Shown one piece after another: positions 11,665 to 23,056 of a stretch of 64,000 nt of DNA (its first letter is position 1; each line of letters starts with the position of its first letter). The notes under the pieces are model-generated. The model worked only from the letters and a program-made list of their open reading frames with translations. It was not told the origin of the DNA and did no database searches. Source of the stretch: Blumeriella jaapii (lineage: Eukaryota; Ascomycota; Leotiomycetes; Helotiales; Drepanopezizaceae); contig VWND01000069.1 of the NCBI GenBank assembly GCA_009599575.1, forward strand, positions 248,001 to 312,000, read 5' to 3'. A program made the translations under genes and the position numbers.

Positions 11665-13647
11665 ATGTATCGAACCGCAGCGAGACCGGCTCCGTTGGAT
11701 TTTCCCCTGCCTGCTGCCCACCGCACCCCCCAGACCGACGGCAGGAGAGACGTGGGCTCATACTCGCAACCCAAGCCCAGGTTCTATCTCGAGGCACCGA
11801 TCAGAAACGGGCTGCGAACGCCTCCGACGGACGACATGACGACTGCTTACCAGAATTCGACGTACAGCAATGCCTACTCCGCGAGCCGCAACTCGGAATA
11901 CCTGTCGGTGGAGGTCCCGGCCAGCAATTATGGCGAACCATACCACAACCGGCCGAGCAGCCAGTCCAGACCATACATGTCATTACCACAGCCCGCGCCG
12001 ACGTCGGCCTCGACGGTGCGGAGAGACGTCCAGGAGTATCAGCCTCAACCGCCGAGTCCGGAGCCGTCCCAGCGGACCAGCTACCCATCCCACGAGGAAC
12101 CGACGCGGCGAAAAGGCACCACCGACACGATCCGACCGAATCTGCAGATCCCGAAAACCATCAGTTGCGAGGGCGGAAGTCTGGCCGAATTTGCGGCGCA
12201 GGTATGTCGGTGGTCTCGAGCGAATTCCCACAGGGACTAATTCCACAGATGACGTGCCTCTTCTGGTTTGAGTCTTCCGACACGCTCAGACTGGCCGAGC
12301 AGCCCATGTCCCCGGACACCCCCGTGAAGAGGTTGGAACGAGAAGCCCTGCCTACCAACGCCTTTCGCAAGTGGGTCGTGACCATTCTGTCTACGACACA
12401 GGTTACCGAGAATGTCATCATATTGGCCCTACTCTTCATCTACCGATTGAAGACGAGCAACCCGGCGGTCAAGGGAAACAACGGAAGCGAGTACAGGTTG
12501 TTGACTGTCGCTCTGATGCTGGGAAACAAATGTAAGATGCCCCAAAGCGATGCGACGGCGCTTGCTGACCTGTTCAGTTTTGGATGACAATACCTACACC
12601 AACAAGACCTGGGCTGAGGTGTCGGGCATCTCTGTGGGGGAAATCCACGTCATGGAAGTCGAGTTTTTGAGCAACATGCGGTACAGTCTCTTGGCATCGA
12701 AAGCCCAATGGGCTGAATGGCAGAGCAAGTTGAGGAACATCCGGAATTACTGCCACAGAGCAGCCGAGCCCCCTGTTCTTGTGTCCCCCCCGGGAATGTC
12801 CTCTCTGCACCCGAACTTTCCGTCACCACCATCAACGCAGGGGTCTCCCACGCACGCCTATCCATCCGCGGCCCTTGGACAACAATGGTCAGGCAACGCT
12901 CTGCCTCCCATATCTTCGCCCATCTCGAACCTTCCCGATCTCGATTACCGGGCCTACTCGAGGAAGCGGAGCAGTGAGAGTGATCTAGAGGAGCCTGTGG
13001 CGAAGCGGATCACGAGACCAACTGTCGTTACTGGGCAGTACGCCCCCACTCCTTACAACAACACTTCCCAATATGTGCCACCCTCGAGGCCAGAGGCTCG
13101 TCGACTGCCCGTACCGGACTTGACAATTTCTACCAGTCAGTCGATGAGCAGCGGATACAGTGCCCCAACCACCTTGGCCCCGGTCCTGCCTCCTCTAGGA
13201 GCCGGTCGATCCATGGCGGGTGTCTACCCCACCACACCCACGAACTGGGCGCCATCGGTTCCTATGCTCACGCCGACTGGGCAACATCCCTCCAACGGGC
13301 ATTTGACACCCTCTCGACGGCACAGCCCGCGTTCTGTCCAAGACCTGCTGTCGCACGCTTCTTCCCCGGTCTCAGCAACCTTCCCTGATCAGTACGCCAA
13401 GCATTTCTCACCATCATTTTTCCTACAGGAACGGTCGTCGCCTTACAGACCGGTCCGATTCGTCAACACGCTCTTCCACCCACCGCCGTCGTCGTCGATG
13501 CACAACTACTCGATCAACGCCGACCAGATGACTTATCAGCCACTGGGCAAGAGAAACGACAATCGGGTTGGAGTAGTGCCTGACTACCACCCTACCCCTT
13601 ACCAACAACGATGGCCAGCTATCCGCCAACCAAACTTCCACGCCTAA
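11665..13647 (+). CDS. Clg1-like cyclin (Pho85-type cyclin)
   Basis: Exons 11665-12201, 12249-12531 and 12578-13647 give 629 residues; introns are 47 and 46 nt. Residues 1-179 are low-complexity, with the segment PKPRFYLEAPIRNGLRTPPT. The cyclin box follows (about 180-310): MTCLFWFESSDTLRLAEQ, FRKWVVTILSTTQVTENVII, YRLLTVALMLGNKFLDDNTY and KTWAEVSGISVGEIHVMEVE. This is the pattern of Clg1/Pcl-type cyclins that partner Pho85-class kinases. The tail is Pro/Ser-rich and disordered. The start is uncertain: an in-frame ATG at 11569 exists, but the one at 11665 avoids an odd Cys/His-rich leader. A possible 60-nt intron near 13371-13430 was not used because the unspliced frame reads plausibly. The kinase partner is inferred from family knowledge. 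Confidence 0.85.
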
Positions 13648-14772
13648 TCGGCTGGCCCCCTTACTCCATTCTTCCGTACTACGAAAGGATGGCTCTAGAG
13701 CATTCATACCCCTTGTTTTATCAAAAAAAAAAAAGTCGAGCGTCTCACAAACTCGCACTGTATTATTCTATGGCTTGGCGTTCATCGATTCCGATATCCT
13801 TTTCCTTTTTGTCTGCAGCGCATTCAAGACTGCAAAGTTACTATACCATTGCATGGCTGGGGTGTTTGGGCGCCATGGACTCGATGCCGGTGTGCTCGAA
13901 CCTACCTTTAATTGGCTTTCACGCATGTTTTCGGGGGAGGGGGAAGAAACCCGTTGCCAGTGCTTCATGCCTGGCTTTAGAAGTCAGGCGAATGCGCTGA
14001 GATTGATGAATGGATGATCGGAGGGTGGGGAGGATGAGGAGGATCGAGGTGCAGATAGCTAGCCAACCAGGCATGTTTTCTTGGACAGCTGGACAATGGA
14101 ATGCTTACCACCTCAATATATGCCTACGTCTTTCTGTTCTGTGAATTGCTTCGTCATCTGAATAGGTTGCTTTTCTCGATCCGTTGCCCTCACAGGTGGT
14201 AGAAATCATCAAAAAGAAAGTCTGGCTAATGTCATGTATCATCTCACCAAGGGCCGGCCATTATGCGAGCCATGACTTGAGATCCGTTCTGCATTCTCAA
14301 TGCACATTCAGTCTCCTCACTTTCAGATGTCGTGGTCCAAACCCGAACTGAAGTGAATGACCAATACCATCGTCGCCACGTTCGGATATACGTAGATCCG
14401 GGTTCCAAAATAGGCATCTAGCGTTCCCAGCGGCGCTACCGGGGTAACGATAATCCCGCCAAGGCCCAGTCCGACGACGACGACGACGACGGCGCTGTCC
14501 CAAGGGGTTGGATTTCTGAGGCACAGCATCGTATCCTTTTTGTCCAGGAAACATCGGTCTGCAACGCATTCATCTCTTCTCGCATTGATTACTTGTCCAG
14601 TACTCTTACAACTCTCACTCGCGCAGCACTGGTTACCCCGCGGATCGGGGCTCCGCACCCTTGGGTGTTTGTTTGTTTCCCAACATCCATTCCGCCCCCA
14701 GCATCGCTACGAAGGAGCAATATACTTCACCACGCTGGGCAGGGCAAGCCTCTCTCTCGCGCGCGGCTCAGG
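13648..14772. other. Intergenic between cyclin gene and CHS7
   Basis: This holds the 3' region of the cyclin gene and the promoter of CHS7. A 12-A tract lies near 13723-13734. An ACG repeat at about 14473-14492 and a CT-rich stretch occur before CHS7. No gene is supported. Confidence 0.5.
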
Positions 14773-15894
14773 ATGGGCTTCGGCGACTTCACGACGCTGT
14801 GCGAGAATGCCCCGATCCCGCTGTGCGCGGTCGTAGGGCCCATCATGCACATCGTGGGCTCGCACGGCATCGAGGCTGACTGCTACGCGCGCAACATCGA
14901 GCTGGCGAACACGATCATCTTCCAGGCCGCGACGTCCATCGTGCACATCGCCAGCATGATCATGACGGTCATCATGATCCTGCATGTGCGCAGCAAGTTC
15001 ACAGCGGTTGGTACGTCGTTGCCACCCGGGCGAGGCAGGGAGCCATGCTGATGAGGGCTGCCACAGGCCGCAAGGAAATCACCTTCTTCTTCTACATCTT
15101 CATGGGCCTGACCTTCGCCTCGCTCATCCTCGACTCGGGCGTCGTGCCCCCCGGCAATGGCTCCTACCCTTACTTCGCCGCGGTGCAGAACGGCCTCGCG
15201 TCGGCGCTCAGCATCTGCCTCGTCGTCAACGGCTTCGTCGGCTTCCAGCTCTACGAGGACGGCACCACGCTCTCGGTCTGGCTGATGCGCTGCATCTCCT
15301 TCGTCTTTTTCCTCATCACCTTCCTCGTCTCTCTCGCGACCTTCAAGTCCTGGGCCGGCCTCGGCCCGACCCACACCGTCGGCATGTTCGTCGTGCTGTA
15401 CCTCGTCTCGGGCATTGCGATTCTGGTGTACGGGGTCTCGCAGGTCATCTTGGTCGTCAACACGCTGCAGGATCGATGGCCGCTGGGAGACTTGTTCTTC
15501 GGCGCGCTGTTTTTGATCATTGGGCAGGTCATACTGTACGTCTTCAGCAACAGGATCTGCGAGGCCGTCAGCCACTACCTCGACGGGCTGTTCTTTGCGA
15601 CGATCTGCAATCTGCTGGCTGTCATGATGGTTTACAAGGTTTGTCCCCGCCTCGCCCCTTCAGATGACGAACTGTTCTGGCCACGGCGACTAATCCAAGC
15701 AGTACTGGGATTCCATCACCCGGGAAGACCTCGAGTTCTCGGTCGGCACGAAGCAGAACAACTGGGAGGTGAAGGAGCTGTTGCCGGAAGAGGACCGCCG
15801 AGCGACCTTCTACCAGGACGACTTGTCCAGCAGCACCATGTACAACCATCCCCAGCATGCGCGCAACTCGAACTATGGCGGCTTTCAATACTAA
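14773..15894 (+). CDS. CHS7: Chitin synthase export chaperone
   Basis: Exons 14773-15010, 15067-15638 and 15703-15894 give 333 residues, close to yeast Chs7 (316). The N-terminus MGFGDFTTLCENAPIPLCAV is the family hallmark. About seven hydrophobic segments follow, including ANTIIFQAATSIVHIASMI, EITFFFYIFMGLTFASLIL, ALSICLVVNGFVGFQLYEDG, SFVFFLITFLVSLAT, MFVVLYLVSGIAILVYGVS and FFGALFLIIGQVILYVFS, then a charged cytosolic tail. Chs7 is an ER membrane protein needed for folding and ER exit of class IV chitin synthase. Introns are 56 and 64 nt, the second with a CTAAT branch sequence. Identification is firm; the client is inferred. Confidence 0.95.
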
Positions 15895-16538
15895 ACACCC
15901 TCCCCCTCATCGGGAGCGAAAGGAACGGGTTGGAAATGTACTAGGCGTGGGACACGTAACTTGGATGGAGGGAACCGACTACATTCGATTGATTACCATC
16001 GATGGGGCCGCGAGCGTTGGAAAAAGTCTGGATTCGTTCTTGCATAGCGTCGGGCTTGTGGGCGGCTTCGGTTCGTTTCTTGCTGCACGGCGCACGCCGA
16101 GTATGGGATGGAAGGTCGGTTGGATGGATGGTGATACCTACTGCTTGATTGTCATGTACATAGGATTCTTGGTCGAAGCTGGCAACCGGAGAGGGGCGTC
16201 GAATTTCTTGGTTGGGGTGGATTGGGCTGGGCTGGAAATAGGTAGCTGGTAGCTGATAGCTTTGGTTCATTGGTTGGCTTTGGCTGCGGACAGAGTGAGC
16301 AGTTGGCCGTTTTACCACCAGCTCTGCTCTGTCTGTCCCTGCGATAAGGTTTTGATAGATACATTGTATCCTCCTCAGCTTCTTCACACGACGCTTGCTT
16401 CGGAATTGTTCCCTATCCTGATATATATCCGCTTCTCTGGGCCCTGTGACCTTCCTTCCACCTTCGAATAGGATCTCGTCGTCAGATCCGATTTGTATAG
16501 ACAGCCGAGATCGATCAAACCAACCTACAACCTACAAC
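15895..16538. other. Convergent 3' regions of CHS7 and choline oxidase
   Basis: The 644 bp between two converging stops contain no supported gene. A triple CAACCTA repeat lies near 16518-16543, just at the oxidase stop. Confidence 0.5.
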
Positions 16539-18249
16539 CTACAACCTCGCCTTCCCGTCCCCCCTCCACCCAGCATCAAACGCAATCATCTCGGCGGCGC
16601 GCTCCCCAATGGCGAGAACGGTCAACATGGGGTTGATAGTCGGCATCGTAGGAAAGACGCCCGCGTCTGCAATCCTCACACCCTTCAAGCCGCGTATCCT
16701 GAGCTCCGGATCCACCACGGCCATCACGTCGCCCGCAGCGCCCATCTTGGTGGTTCCCGCCGGGTGGTACACCGTGTGTGCTACCCTGCGCCCGTACTCG
16801 GACAGCTCCTCATCCGTCTGCACCTTGGGACCAGGCGCGACCTCCTTGACAAGCCATTTGGAAAAAGGCGCTTGCTTTGCGACTTCGCGCGCGGCTTTCA
16901 AGCCCGCCACGATGGTCGCGGCGTCGTAGCCTTCGGGATCGGTAAAGTAGCGGAAGTCGAGGGCGGGCTTCACGCTCGGGTCGGCGGACGTCAGGTAGAT
17001 GCGGCCACGGGATCGCGGGCGCGGGATGTTCGGCGTCATGCAGAAGGCGTTCAGCGGGGCCTCGTAGCCCAGCCGCGCCGTGTTCAGGCAGAAGGGGATC
17101 TGGTAGCAGTGCATCATGATGTCCGCAATCGTGCCGTCGGGAATCCGCTTGGGGTTGAGGGCCGGGTCGGTGTTGGAGACGGCCGCGTCCTTGATCTCGC
17201 GGCGCAGGAAGATGCCGGCGTCCGAGTCCATGGTTGTCTGCGGCGGAACGGGCGCGTTGAGCTCCCACATGATAATGCTCTCCGGGTGGTCGATCAGGTT
17301 CTCGCCGACGCCGGGGAGATTGTGCCGAACGGGGATGGAGAGGTCCGACAGTTGCGTCTCGGGGCCGATTCCCGAGAGGAGGAGGAGCCGGCAGGTATCG
17401 ACTGCGCCGGCACAGAGGATGGTCTCGATGCGTGGGTGGATTGAGTACTTCTCGCCCGTCTTGAGGGTGATGTTGACGCCCGTGACGGTCTTGCCGGAGA
17501 GGTTGACCTTGCTGACCCAGGCATTGGTCAAGACCGTCAAATTGGGGCGCTTCTCCTCCCCGCGCAGGATGGGATGGATGTACGCGACCGAAGCCGAGCT
17601 CCGGCGGCCGTCGTCGGGGTTGTAGGCGATGTTGAAGAAGCCGACGCCCTGTTGCAAGCTGCCCGTCTCACGGATCTCCTGGTTGAAGTCGCGGATCACG
17701 GGGATATCGAGGGCAGTCGAGCACGACTCGATCCAGTCCTTGCAGATCTGGTTCCGGTGGCGCGGGTGAACGGGCTGGATCTGATTGCGCAGGTTGTCGA
17801 TGAGACGCATCATGGTCTTGAAGTCCCAGCCGGTGCAGCCCAACGACTGCCAGATCTCAAGATCGTACTGGAAGGGCCGGAAGGAGATCAGGGTGTTGTG
17901 GGAGGAGCAGCCTCCGAGGACTTTGGCGCGGGAGTGTCTGATGTGAGAGTTTCCTGGGCCTGTTAGACCTGACTGAGGTGTGGAAATCGATGCTCGACAA
18001 CGTACCCATTGGCTGCTCCACCGTGCCATAGTCGTAGTCGAGGTCGCCCCCGAGAAGCGTCAGCCATTCCTTCAACTGCAGCACCTTCTCGTTGCTAAAG
18101 TCGCTGGGGCCGGCCTCGACGAGGAGGATCTTCTTGCTGGGGAGGTATTCGGACAATCGGCTTGCGACCACACAGCCAGCGGTGCCGCCACCGACGATGA
18201 CAAAATCAGAGTCCTTTGCCTCGGAGGCCGAGATGAAATCCGTCGTCAT
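16539..18249 (-). CDS. Choline oxidase (GMC oxidoreductase)
   Basis: Exons 18249-18006 and 17953-16539 give 552 residues (Arthrobacter enzyme: 546). It oxidises choline to betaine aldehyde and on to glycine betaine with O2, giving H2O2. The FAD motif VGGGTAGCVVASRLSE is near residues 18-33. The segment GGCSSHN places His100 where choline oxidase carries its covalently bound FAD (His99 in Arthrobacter); this separates it from generic GMC enzymes. The active-site pair is His478 (in AHTVYHPAGT) and Asn522 (in PTINPMLTV), 44 residues apart as in the characterised enzyme. It is transcribed divergently from a betaine-aldehyde dehydrogenase gene, which supports the pathway. No peroxisomal SKL-type tail is seen (it ends GKARL; ARL is a weak PTS1-like end). 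Confidence 0.93.
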
Positions 18250-18929
18250 GATGGGGAGTTGAAAGGGATGGTTTCGTGTCGAATGCCGTTCTCTATAGCT
18301 GAACCGAGTCTTTCAGCAGAAGCAGATGGGGCAGATTCGGAGTACTCAGGCTCGGCTTGTACTCTATATTTCCCCAGCTCGCCGACGAGAAGAGATCCAG
18401 AAGAGCGAAGAATTGAGAATATACGTGACGTGCGAGCTTGCGATCTTTTTATACATGACAGGATGGCGGGAGCAGAAAAGTCGAAAGTCTAGTCAGTCCG
18501 TTGTGACCCCTCCATCATGACTCGATTGGCCAATCACGCCGGCCGGATCTAAGTTTATCCATCATCCATCCCACTGCCTCTCAACCAGCAACTCACGATG
18601 TAAGCGTGTCGACATACCATGGACTCTATCTATTCGAGTATCAGAAGACAGCAGAGCTGGGCAGCAGAGGGCAATGCAAAGCGAATCAACAGAGACTGAC
18701 GGCATCATCCTCCCCGCTGCGTCATTGTCTCACATCCACACGAATCAATTGACTTTCCCTTCCCCATCTCCACATCGGATCAAATTGACTTCTCCACGAC
18801 CCACCAGCTCGACTCGTCGTTATTCGACCCGCTCGCTCGGTCTGGCATTTCGGCTGGGGAAGGGAATTGCTTCAACAAGAAAAACGGTGTCGGCGGTGCA
18901 GTCTCCCGCCAAAGGCCAGCCCGTCAATC
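18250..18929. promoter_or_regulatory. Shared divergent promoter of the choline-betaine gene pair
   Basis: The 680 bp separate the two start codons and hold no other gene, so both genes probably share control elements, for example choline induction or nitrogen control. Candidate GATA cores exist, but I did not test their significance. A second in-frame ATG for the dehydrogenase lies at 18867. Confidence 0.5.
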
Positions 18930-20426
18930 ATGCCCTCTTACGCCCTCCAACGCCTCTACTACGACGGCAAACCGCAAGATGCCTCGTCGGGGACGTCCTT
19001 CCAAAGCGTCGACCCCTCCACGGCCAGACCCATCGCAGACGTCCAGACTGCCGCCCCCGCAGACATCGATGCCGCCATAGCTTCGGCACAGAAAGCCTTC
19101 CCCTCCTGGTCCCAAGCACCGCCCATCGTCCGCACGCGCATCCTGCTCAAGGCCGTGTCGCTGCTTCGTGCCAGAAACGATGAGATCGCCAAAGTCGAGA
19201 CCTTCGATACGGGCAAGGCCTTCTCGGAAACGAGCACCGTCGACGTGGTGACGGGCGCAGATGTGCTGGAATACTTTGCGAATCTGGTCGCGAGCGGCGG
19301 TCTCAATGGCGAGACGACGCAGCTGAGGCCCGACGCCTGGATTTACACCAAGAAGGAGGCCCTGGGCGTCTGTGCCGGCATCGGCGCCTGGAACTACCCC
19401 ATTCAGATCGCGCTGTGGAAGTCGGCGCCCTGTCTCGCGGCCGGGAATTGCATGGTCTACAAGCCGTCCGAGGTGACGCCCCTCCACGGACAGATCCTGG
19501 CCCAGCTGTTCACCGAGGCTGGCCTTCCTCCGGGCGTCTTTAACATCGTGCACGGCGACGGCGCCGTCGGCGCGTACTTGACGGCCCACCCGGGCATCGC
19601 AAAGGTCAGCTTCACGGGCCAGGTCTCGACAGGCGCGAAGGTGGCGAGTGTGGCAGCCAGTGGCATGAAGTACGTGACGATGGAGCTGGGCGGGAAGAGC
19701 CCGTGTATCATCCTCCCCGACGCCGATATCGAGGCTGCGGTTGACGGCGCCATGATGGCCAACTTCTACTCCACGGGCCAGGTCTGCACCAACGGCACGC
19801 GCGTGTTCGTGCCGCGGGCCCTGCAATCGGCGTTCGAGAAGCGCCTCCTCGAGAAAGTGCCATACATCCGCTCCCTGGCACCCATGGACCCGAGCAGCAA
19901 CTTCGGCCCCCTGGTCTCGGAAGCCCACTACAAGAAAGTGCTGGCCTACATCCGACACGGCATCGAAGCCGACCAGGCGAAGCTGCTCTGCGGCGGCTAC
20001 GCGAAACCCGCGGCCATCCCGACGGGCTACGAGCACGGCTTCTGGGTGCAGCCGACCGTCTTCACGGACTGCTCGGACGACATGAAGATCGCCACGGACG
20101 AGATCTTCGGGCCGGTGCTGTGCATCCTGCCCTACGACACGGTGCCCGAGGTGGTGACGCGGGCCAACAACACGCGCATGGGGCTCGCAGCGGGCGTCTT
20201 CGGGCGCAATGTCAACCTATGCCACGAGGTCATTGGGAAGCTCGAGGCGGGCATTACGTGGATCAACACGTGGGGCGAGAGTCCCGCGGAGATGAGCGTC
20301 GGCGGGTGGAAGCTGAGCGGTGTCGGCGTAGAGAATGGGAGAAGGGGCCTGGAGGCGTGGGTTAGGGAGAAGAGCACGCTGGTGGAGGGAAGCGGCGTCA
20401 TGGGGACGGTGTTTGCGAAGCTGTAG
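18930..20426 (+). CDS. Betaine-aldehyde dehydrogenase (aldehyde dehydrogenase family)
   Basis: A single-exon gene of 498 residues from the ATG at 18930. NAD-dependent ALDHs of this type convert betaine aldehyde to glycine betaine. Visible landmarks are GAWNYP with Asn155, the cofactor-site segment FTGQVSTG (228-235), MELGGKSP with the general base Glu252, and the catalytic Cys286 in GQVCTNGTR. EIFGPVL and the WINTWGESPAEMSVGGWKLSG region near the C-terminus are also typical. Substrate is inferred mainly from the divergent choline oxidase neighbour and overall similarity to bacterial BetB/fungal BADH. An upstream in-frame ATG at 18867 would add 21 basic, cysteine-containing residues; I chose the later ATG because the family begins there. 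Confidence 0.92.
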   Translation: MPSYALQRLYYDGKPQDASSGTSFQSVDPSTARPIADVQTAAPADIDAAIASAQKAFPSWSQAPPIVRTRILLKAVSLLRARNDEIAKVETFDTGKAFSETSTVDVVTGADVLEYFANLVASGGLNGETTQLRPDAWIYTKKEALGVCAGIGAWNYPIQIALWKSAPCLAAGNCMVYKPSEVTPLHGQILAQLFTEAGLPPGVFNIVHGDGAVGAYLTAHPGIAKVSFTGQVSTGAKVASVAASGMKYVTMELGGKSPCIILPDADIEAAVDGAMMANFYSTGQVCTNGTRVFVPRALQSAFEKRLLEKVPYIRSLAPMDPSSNFGPLVSEAHYKKVLAYIRHGIEADQAKLLCGGYAKPAAIPTGYEHGFWVQPTVFTDCSDDMKIATDEIFGPVLCILPYDTVPEVVTRANNTRMGLAAGVFGRNVNLCHEVIGKLEAGITWINTWGESPAEMSVGGWKLSGVGVENGRRGLEAWVREKSTLVEGSGVMGTVFAKL

Positions 20427-21808
20427 ATGTAGATATGTACGTGGAATGTAGAATGATATGATACCATGAGAGACGACGAATCTACAAAAGTCCCCGCTGC
20501 TCCACCGTCTTGTTTTGTCTGGTGGATTGTGAATGACTGACTGAATGAGTGCTTCTGATTGGCCGTGGAAACGCAACTGTGAGTGAGGTATCGCCGCCCC
20601 AGGACCTGTATCAGCCGCAAGGCCTTCGTGGGCCATACCATCGAGCAGTGTTTCGCGAGCATCATTCGAGCCCCCTTCCTGGAGCCGTACAAATCCGATC
20701 CCAGGGCGGTGGGTGATGCTATCGACTCATCTCCAGAGCCGCCCGTCTGTCTCTCGACAAGAAAAAGGAATCCCGGCACCTGTGAGAAGTCGGTCTGTCA
20801 CACGGGCTATCACGGATGTGGACCTGCAAGACCTAGTGCACATAGGTAGGTAGGTAGGTAAGGACGAGCCGTACTGCCTCCGTAAAAGAACGCCTGGTCT
20901 GGTCTGTCTCTGCCTGCCTGCCTGCCTGCCGCGTCCGACCTACGCAAGGCGAGACGAGAAATCGGAGTTCGTGTGCTCCGGGGTCGTGACAGGAGGATTC
21001 CGAACACTGGTAGCCGGCCGGAGAGGCGAAGAGCGCAAAGACGATGGTTGGGTCTGCGACTCTAGTTGTCGCGAGGCCGAGATGCTTCTGTGGTAAGGAG
21101 GCTGTGTCTGGAGTGGAGGGAAACACACGAGCGCCGAAATGAAGGCAGGGGCGTGGTGAGGAATCACCAGACAGCTAGCTGGCCGGTTCCTGAGTTCGAG
21201 GCGGTATTCACATCCTTCTGTCGCTAGAGCATCAGTTCGCCAGGCTTTGAGTGTTCGACCCTCGAAACAGACTCGTGGAGCAGCTACTCCACTGCCTGCG
21301 GAGTACATAGTGCAAGTCACCTTTAGCAATTCCCCCTCCCTGGATCCGCATGACAAGACTCGGAGCAGTGATGAGCATGACCATAGAAGAAAAAGCCGTT
21401 AGCTGTGATGATACACGCAAGTAGGGAAGGGGAGATGGATGTGGTGAGACGGCTCTTGTTAACGAATACCGATGTCTCTTCGGCATGTTGAACTTCAAAG
21501 GCATGTCAGGATCTGCGCAGTCAGGAGATGCCAGCAAAGACGAGAAGAAAATAACACGGCTGATGTTTCAAGAGCTTCGACGAGCTATGCTACGTGAGGT
21601 ACGTGGCTGCATCTTAAAGAGAATCCGCAATTGGTATCATAGTTCCCCAAATCCATAGGCAAACCTTCCCAACGCCTCTGTATGTGCATCCATCCGGTAC
21701 TCCGTTCCCTGTCCTATGCCATGCAATGTGAGTGAAACCCCCAGGTCCGTCGCTATGCTGTCATTATGTACCGCGCAAGTTGCAAGTATGAGCAATGAAG
21801 GCCGTTGA
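20427..21808. other. Intergenic, no supported gene
   Basis: About 1.4 kb between two converging genes. It has GGTA (about 20845-20860) and CTGC (about 20910-20930) microsatellites. Open frames are short and domain-free. Confidence 0.5.
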
Positions 21809-23056
21809 TCACATGAACACGCCAACCCATTTGTCCTTGGATTTGACATCAGAAGTGCAATCCTCAACGGCACACACGACGGCTTTGGCCCGCTTTGAAC
21901 CCCCGGGTTTGGGCTGATCGGAGAAGCCATGCTTGGCGCGATCTTGGAAGCATTTGTTGCAGAATACCTGTACATCGTTAGTTCCGGTATTGAGGGGTTG
22001 GGCCGATAGACCTACATGACCACACTCCTTGACAACCCAGAACGGGTGCTCTTCACGTTCCTTCTTGGTTGGAGGCTTGCCTGACTTCTTCACGATGGGC
22101 TCCTCAACCTCGTTGTTTTGAACCAGCTCCTCCTCGCAGCACGGGCAGATGATCATTTGGTCGGGGTCTCCCGTGAGTGATCGGGTGAAACCCTCCTGGG
22201 CTGGGGGCGGTGGAATGTACTCTGGTTGTTGGGGCGCAAAGGCAGCGTTTTGGTAGTTCAGACCGTTGGGCATGGCTTGCGGCATGGCTTGAGCGTTGTT
22301 TTCCTGGAGGCGCTCCATCATGTTTAACATGCGATGCATGTCAAGTCCAGCGACAAGTCCAGCGTTTCCAATTCTGCCGGGGCCAACTGAAGCACGAAGG
22401 TTGCCGAAGCCGTGCTCTGCAAAGACTCTGTCAATGACACGTTGAGGTTGGTTTGGAGGCAGAAAGAGGGCGGCCGGTGATTCTGCGCGCGGGGCAGCTG
22501 CGCCGGGAGAAGGGCGAGAAAAGGGGAGGGGGAGCTGTCGTTGTCGAGAATGAGTGATGACGACTTCTTGGTCAGGGCTGTCTTCGGTGAGATCGATCAT
22601 GTTATCCATTGTTGCATCACTTCGGTCGAGGCGCGGAGGTCCAAAGGAGCGACTCTGAGACTGGCTAGCCGTATTGTGTGATGGCGAGATGTCTTCCGTG
22701 TCGCTGGTGAGATCGATGACAGTTTGTGAAGCTCGACGGGAGAGCCGAGTTCGCTGGGATCGATCCGCCATGTCTTCGGAGGCTCGTCGAGAGTATGTGT
22801 TGTGAGGGTGGGAGAGGCGTCGTCGTGGGGGGTGGTCGAAGTTATCGTTGGCTGTGGGAGGAAGTCGAGGCGGCACCAAGTCAAAGCTCCCTCCAAATCC
22901 CAACGCTGGACTTGGTGACAGTGTTGCTGACTGTGACACCTCATCGAAAGGTCTCTAAATGTGAAAAGCATTAGCATTTGGAAGAAATCCATCTTGGGTC
23001 AAGAAGCGGATCTCGTCTACCTTGTGGCGCTGAACCGCTGCGTCCCATCTCTCCAT
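21809..23056 (-). CDS. RING-like protein with two SUMO-interaction motifs (candidate SUMO-targeted ubiquitin ligase)
   Basis: Exons 23056-23021, 22954-22016 and 21967-21809 give 377 residues, with introns of 66 and 48 nt. The first exon encodes MERWDAAVQRHK. Two acidic-flanked SUMO-interaction motifs are plain: VIDLTSD (about 91-97) and MIDLTED (about 131-137). Near the C-terminus a RING-like zinc centre reads CPCCEEEL, then after a basic insert KECGHVFCNKCF, the H and following Cys joined across the last intron, then a further Cys pair (VVCAVEDC). SIMs plus a terminal RING is the design of Rfp/Slx8 SUMO-targeted ligases, which act in the nucleus in genome stability. It might instead be the adaptor-type subunit. 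The stop falls soon after the last Cys. Family placement is inferred. Confidence 0.8.

Noticed and set aside
13371..13430. Potential 60-nt intron in the third exon of the cyclin gene
   Set aside because: The donor GTCTCA is weak, and the unspliced reading ERSSPYRPVRFVNTL continues naturally; kept as exon.
14883..15575. 230-codon minus frame antisense to CHS7
   Set aside because: A mirror of CHS7 codon bias; composed of Asp/Glu/Arg repeats typical of antisense shadows.
16446..17444. 332-codon plus frame antisense to choline oxidase
   Set aside because: Shadow of the oxidase in high-GC codons.
18924..20036. 370-codon minus frame antisense to the betaine-aldehyde dehydrogenase
   Set aside because: Fully covered by the strongly supported sense gene; no family signal.
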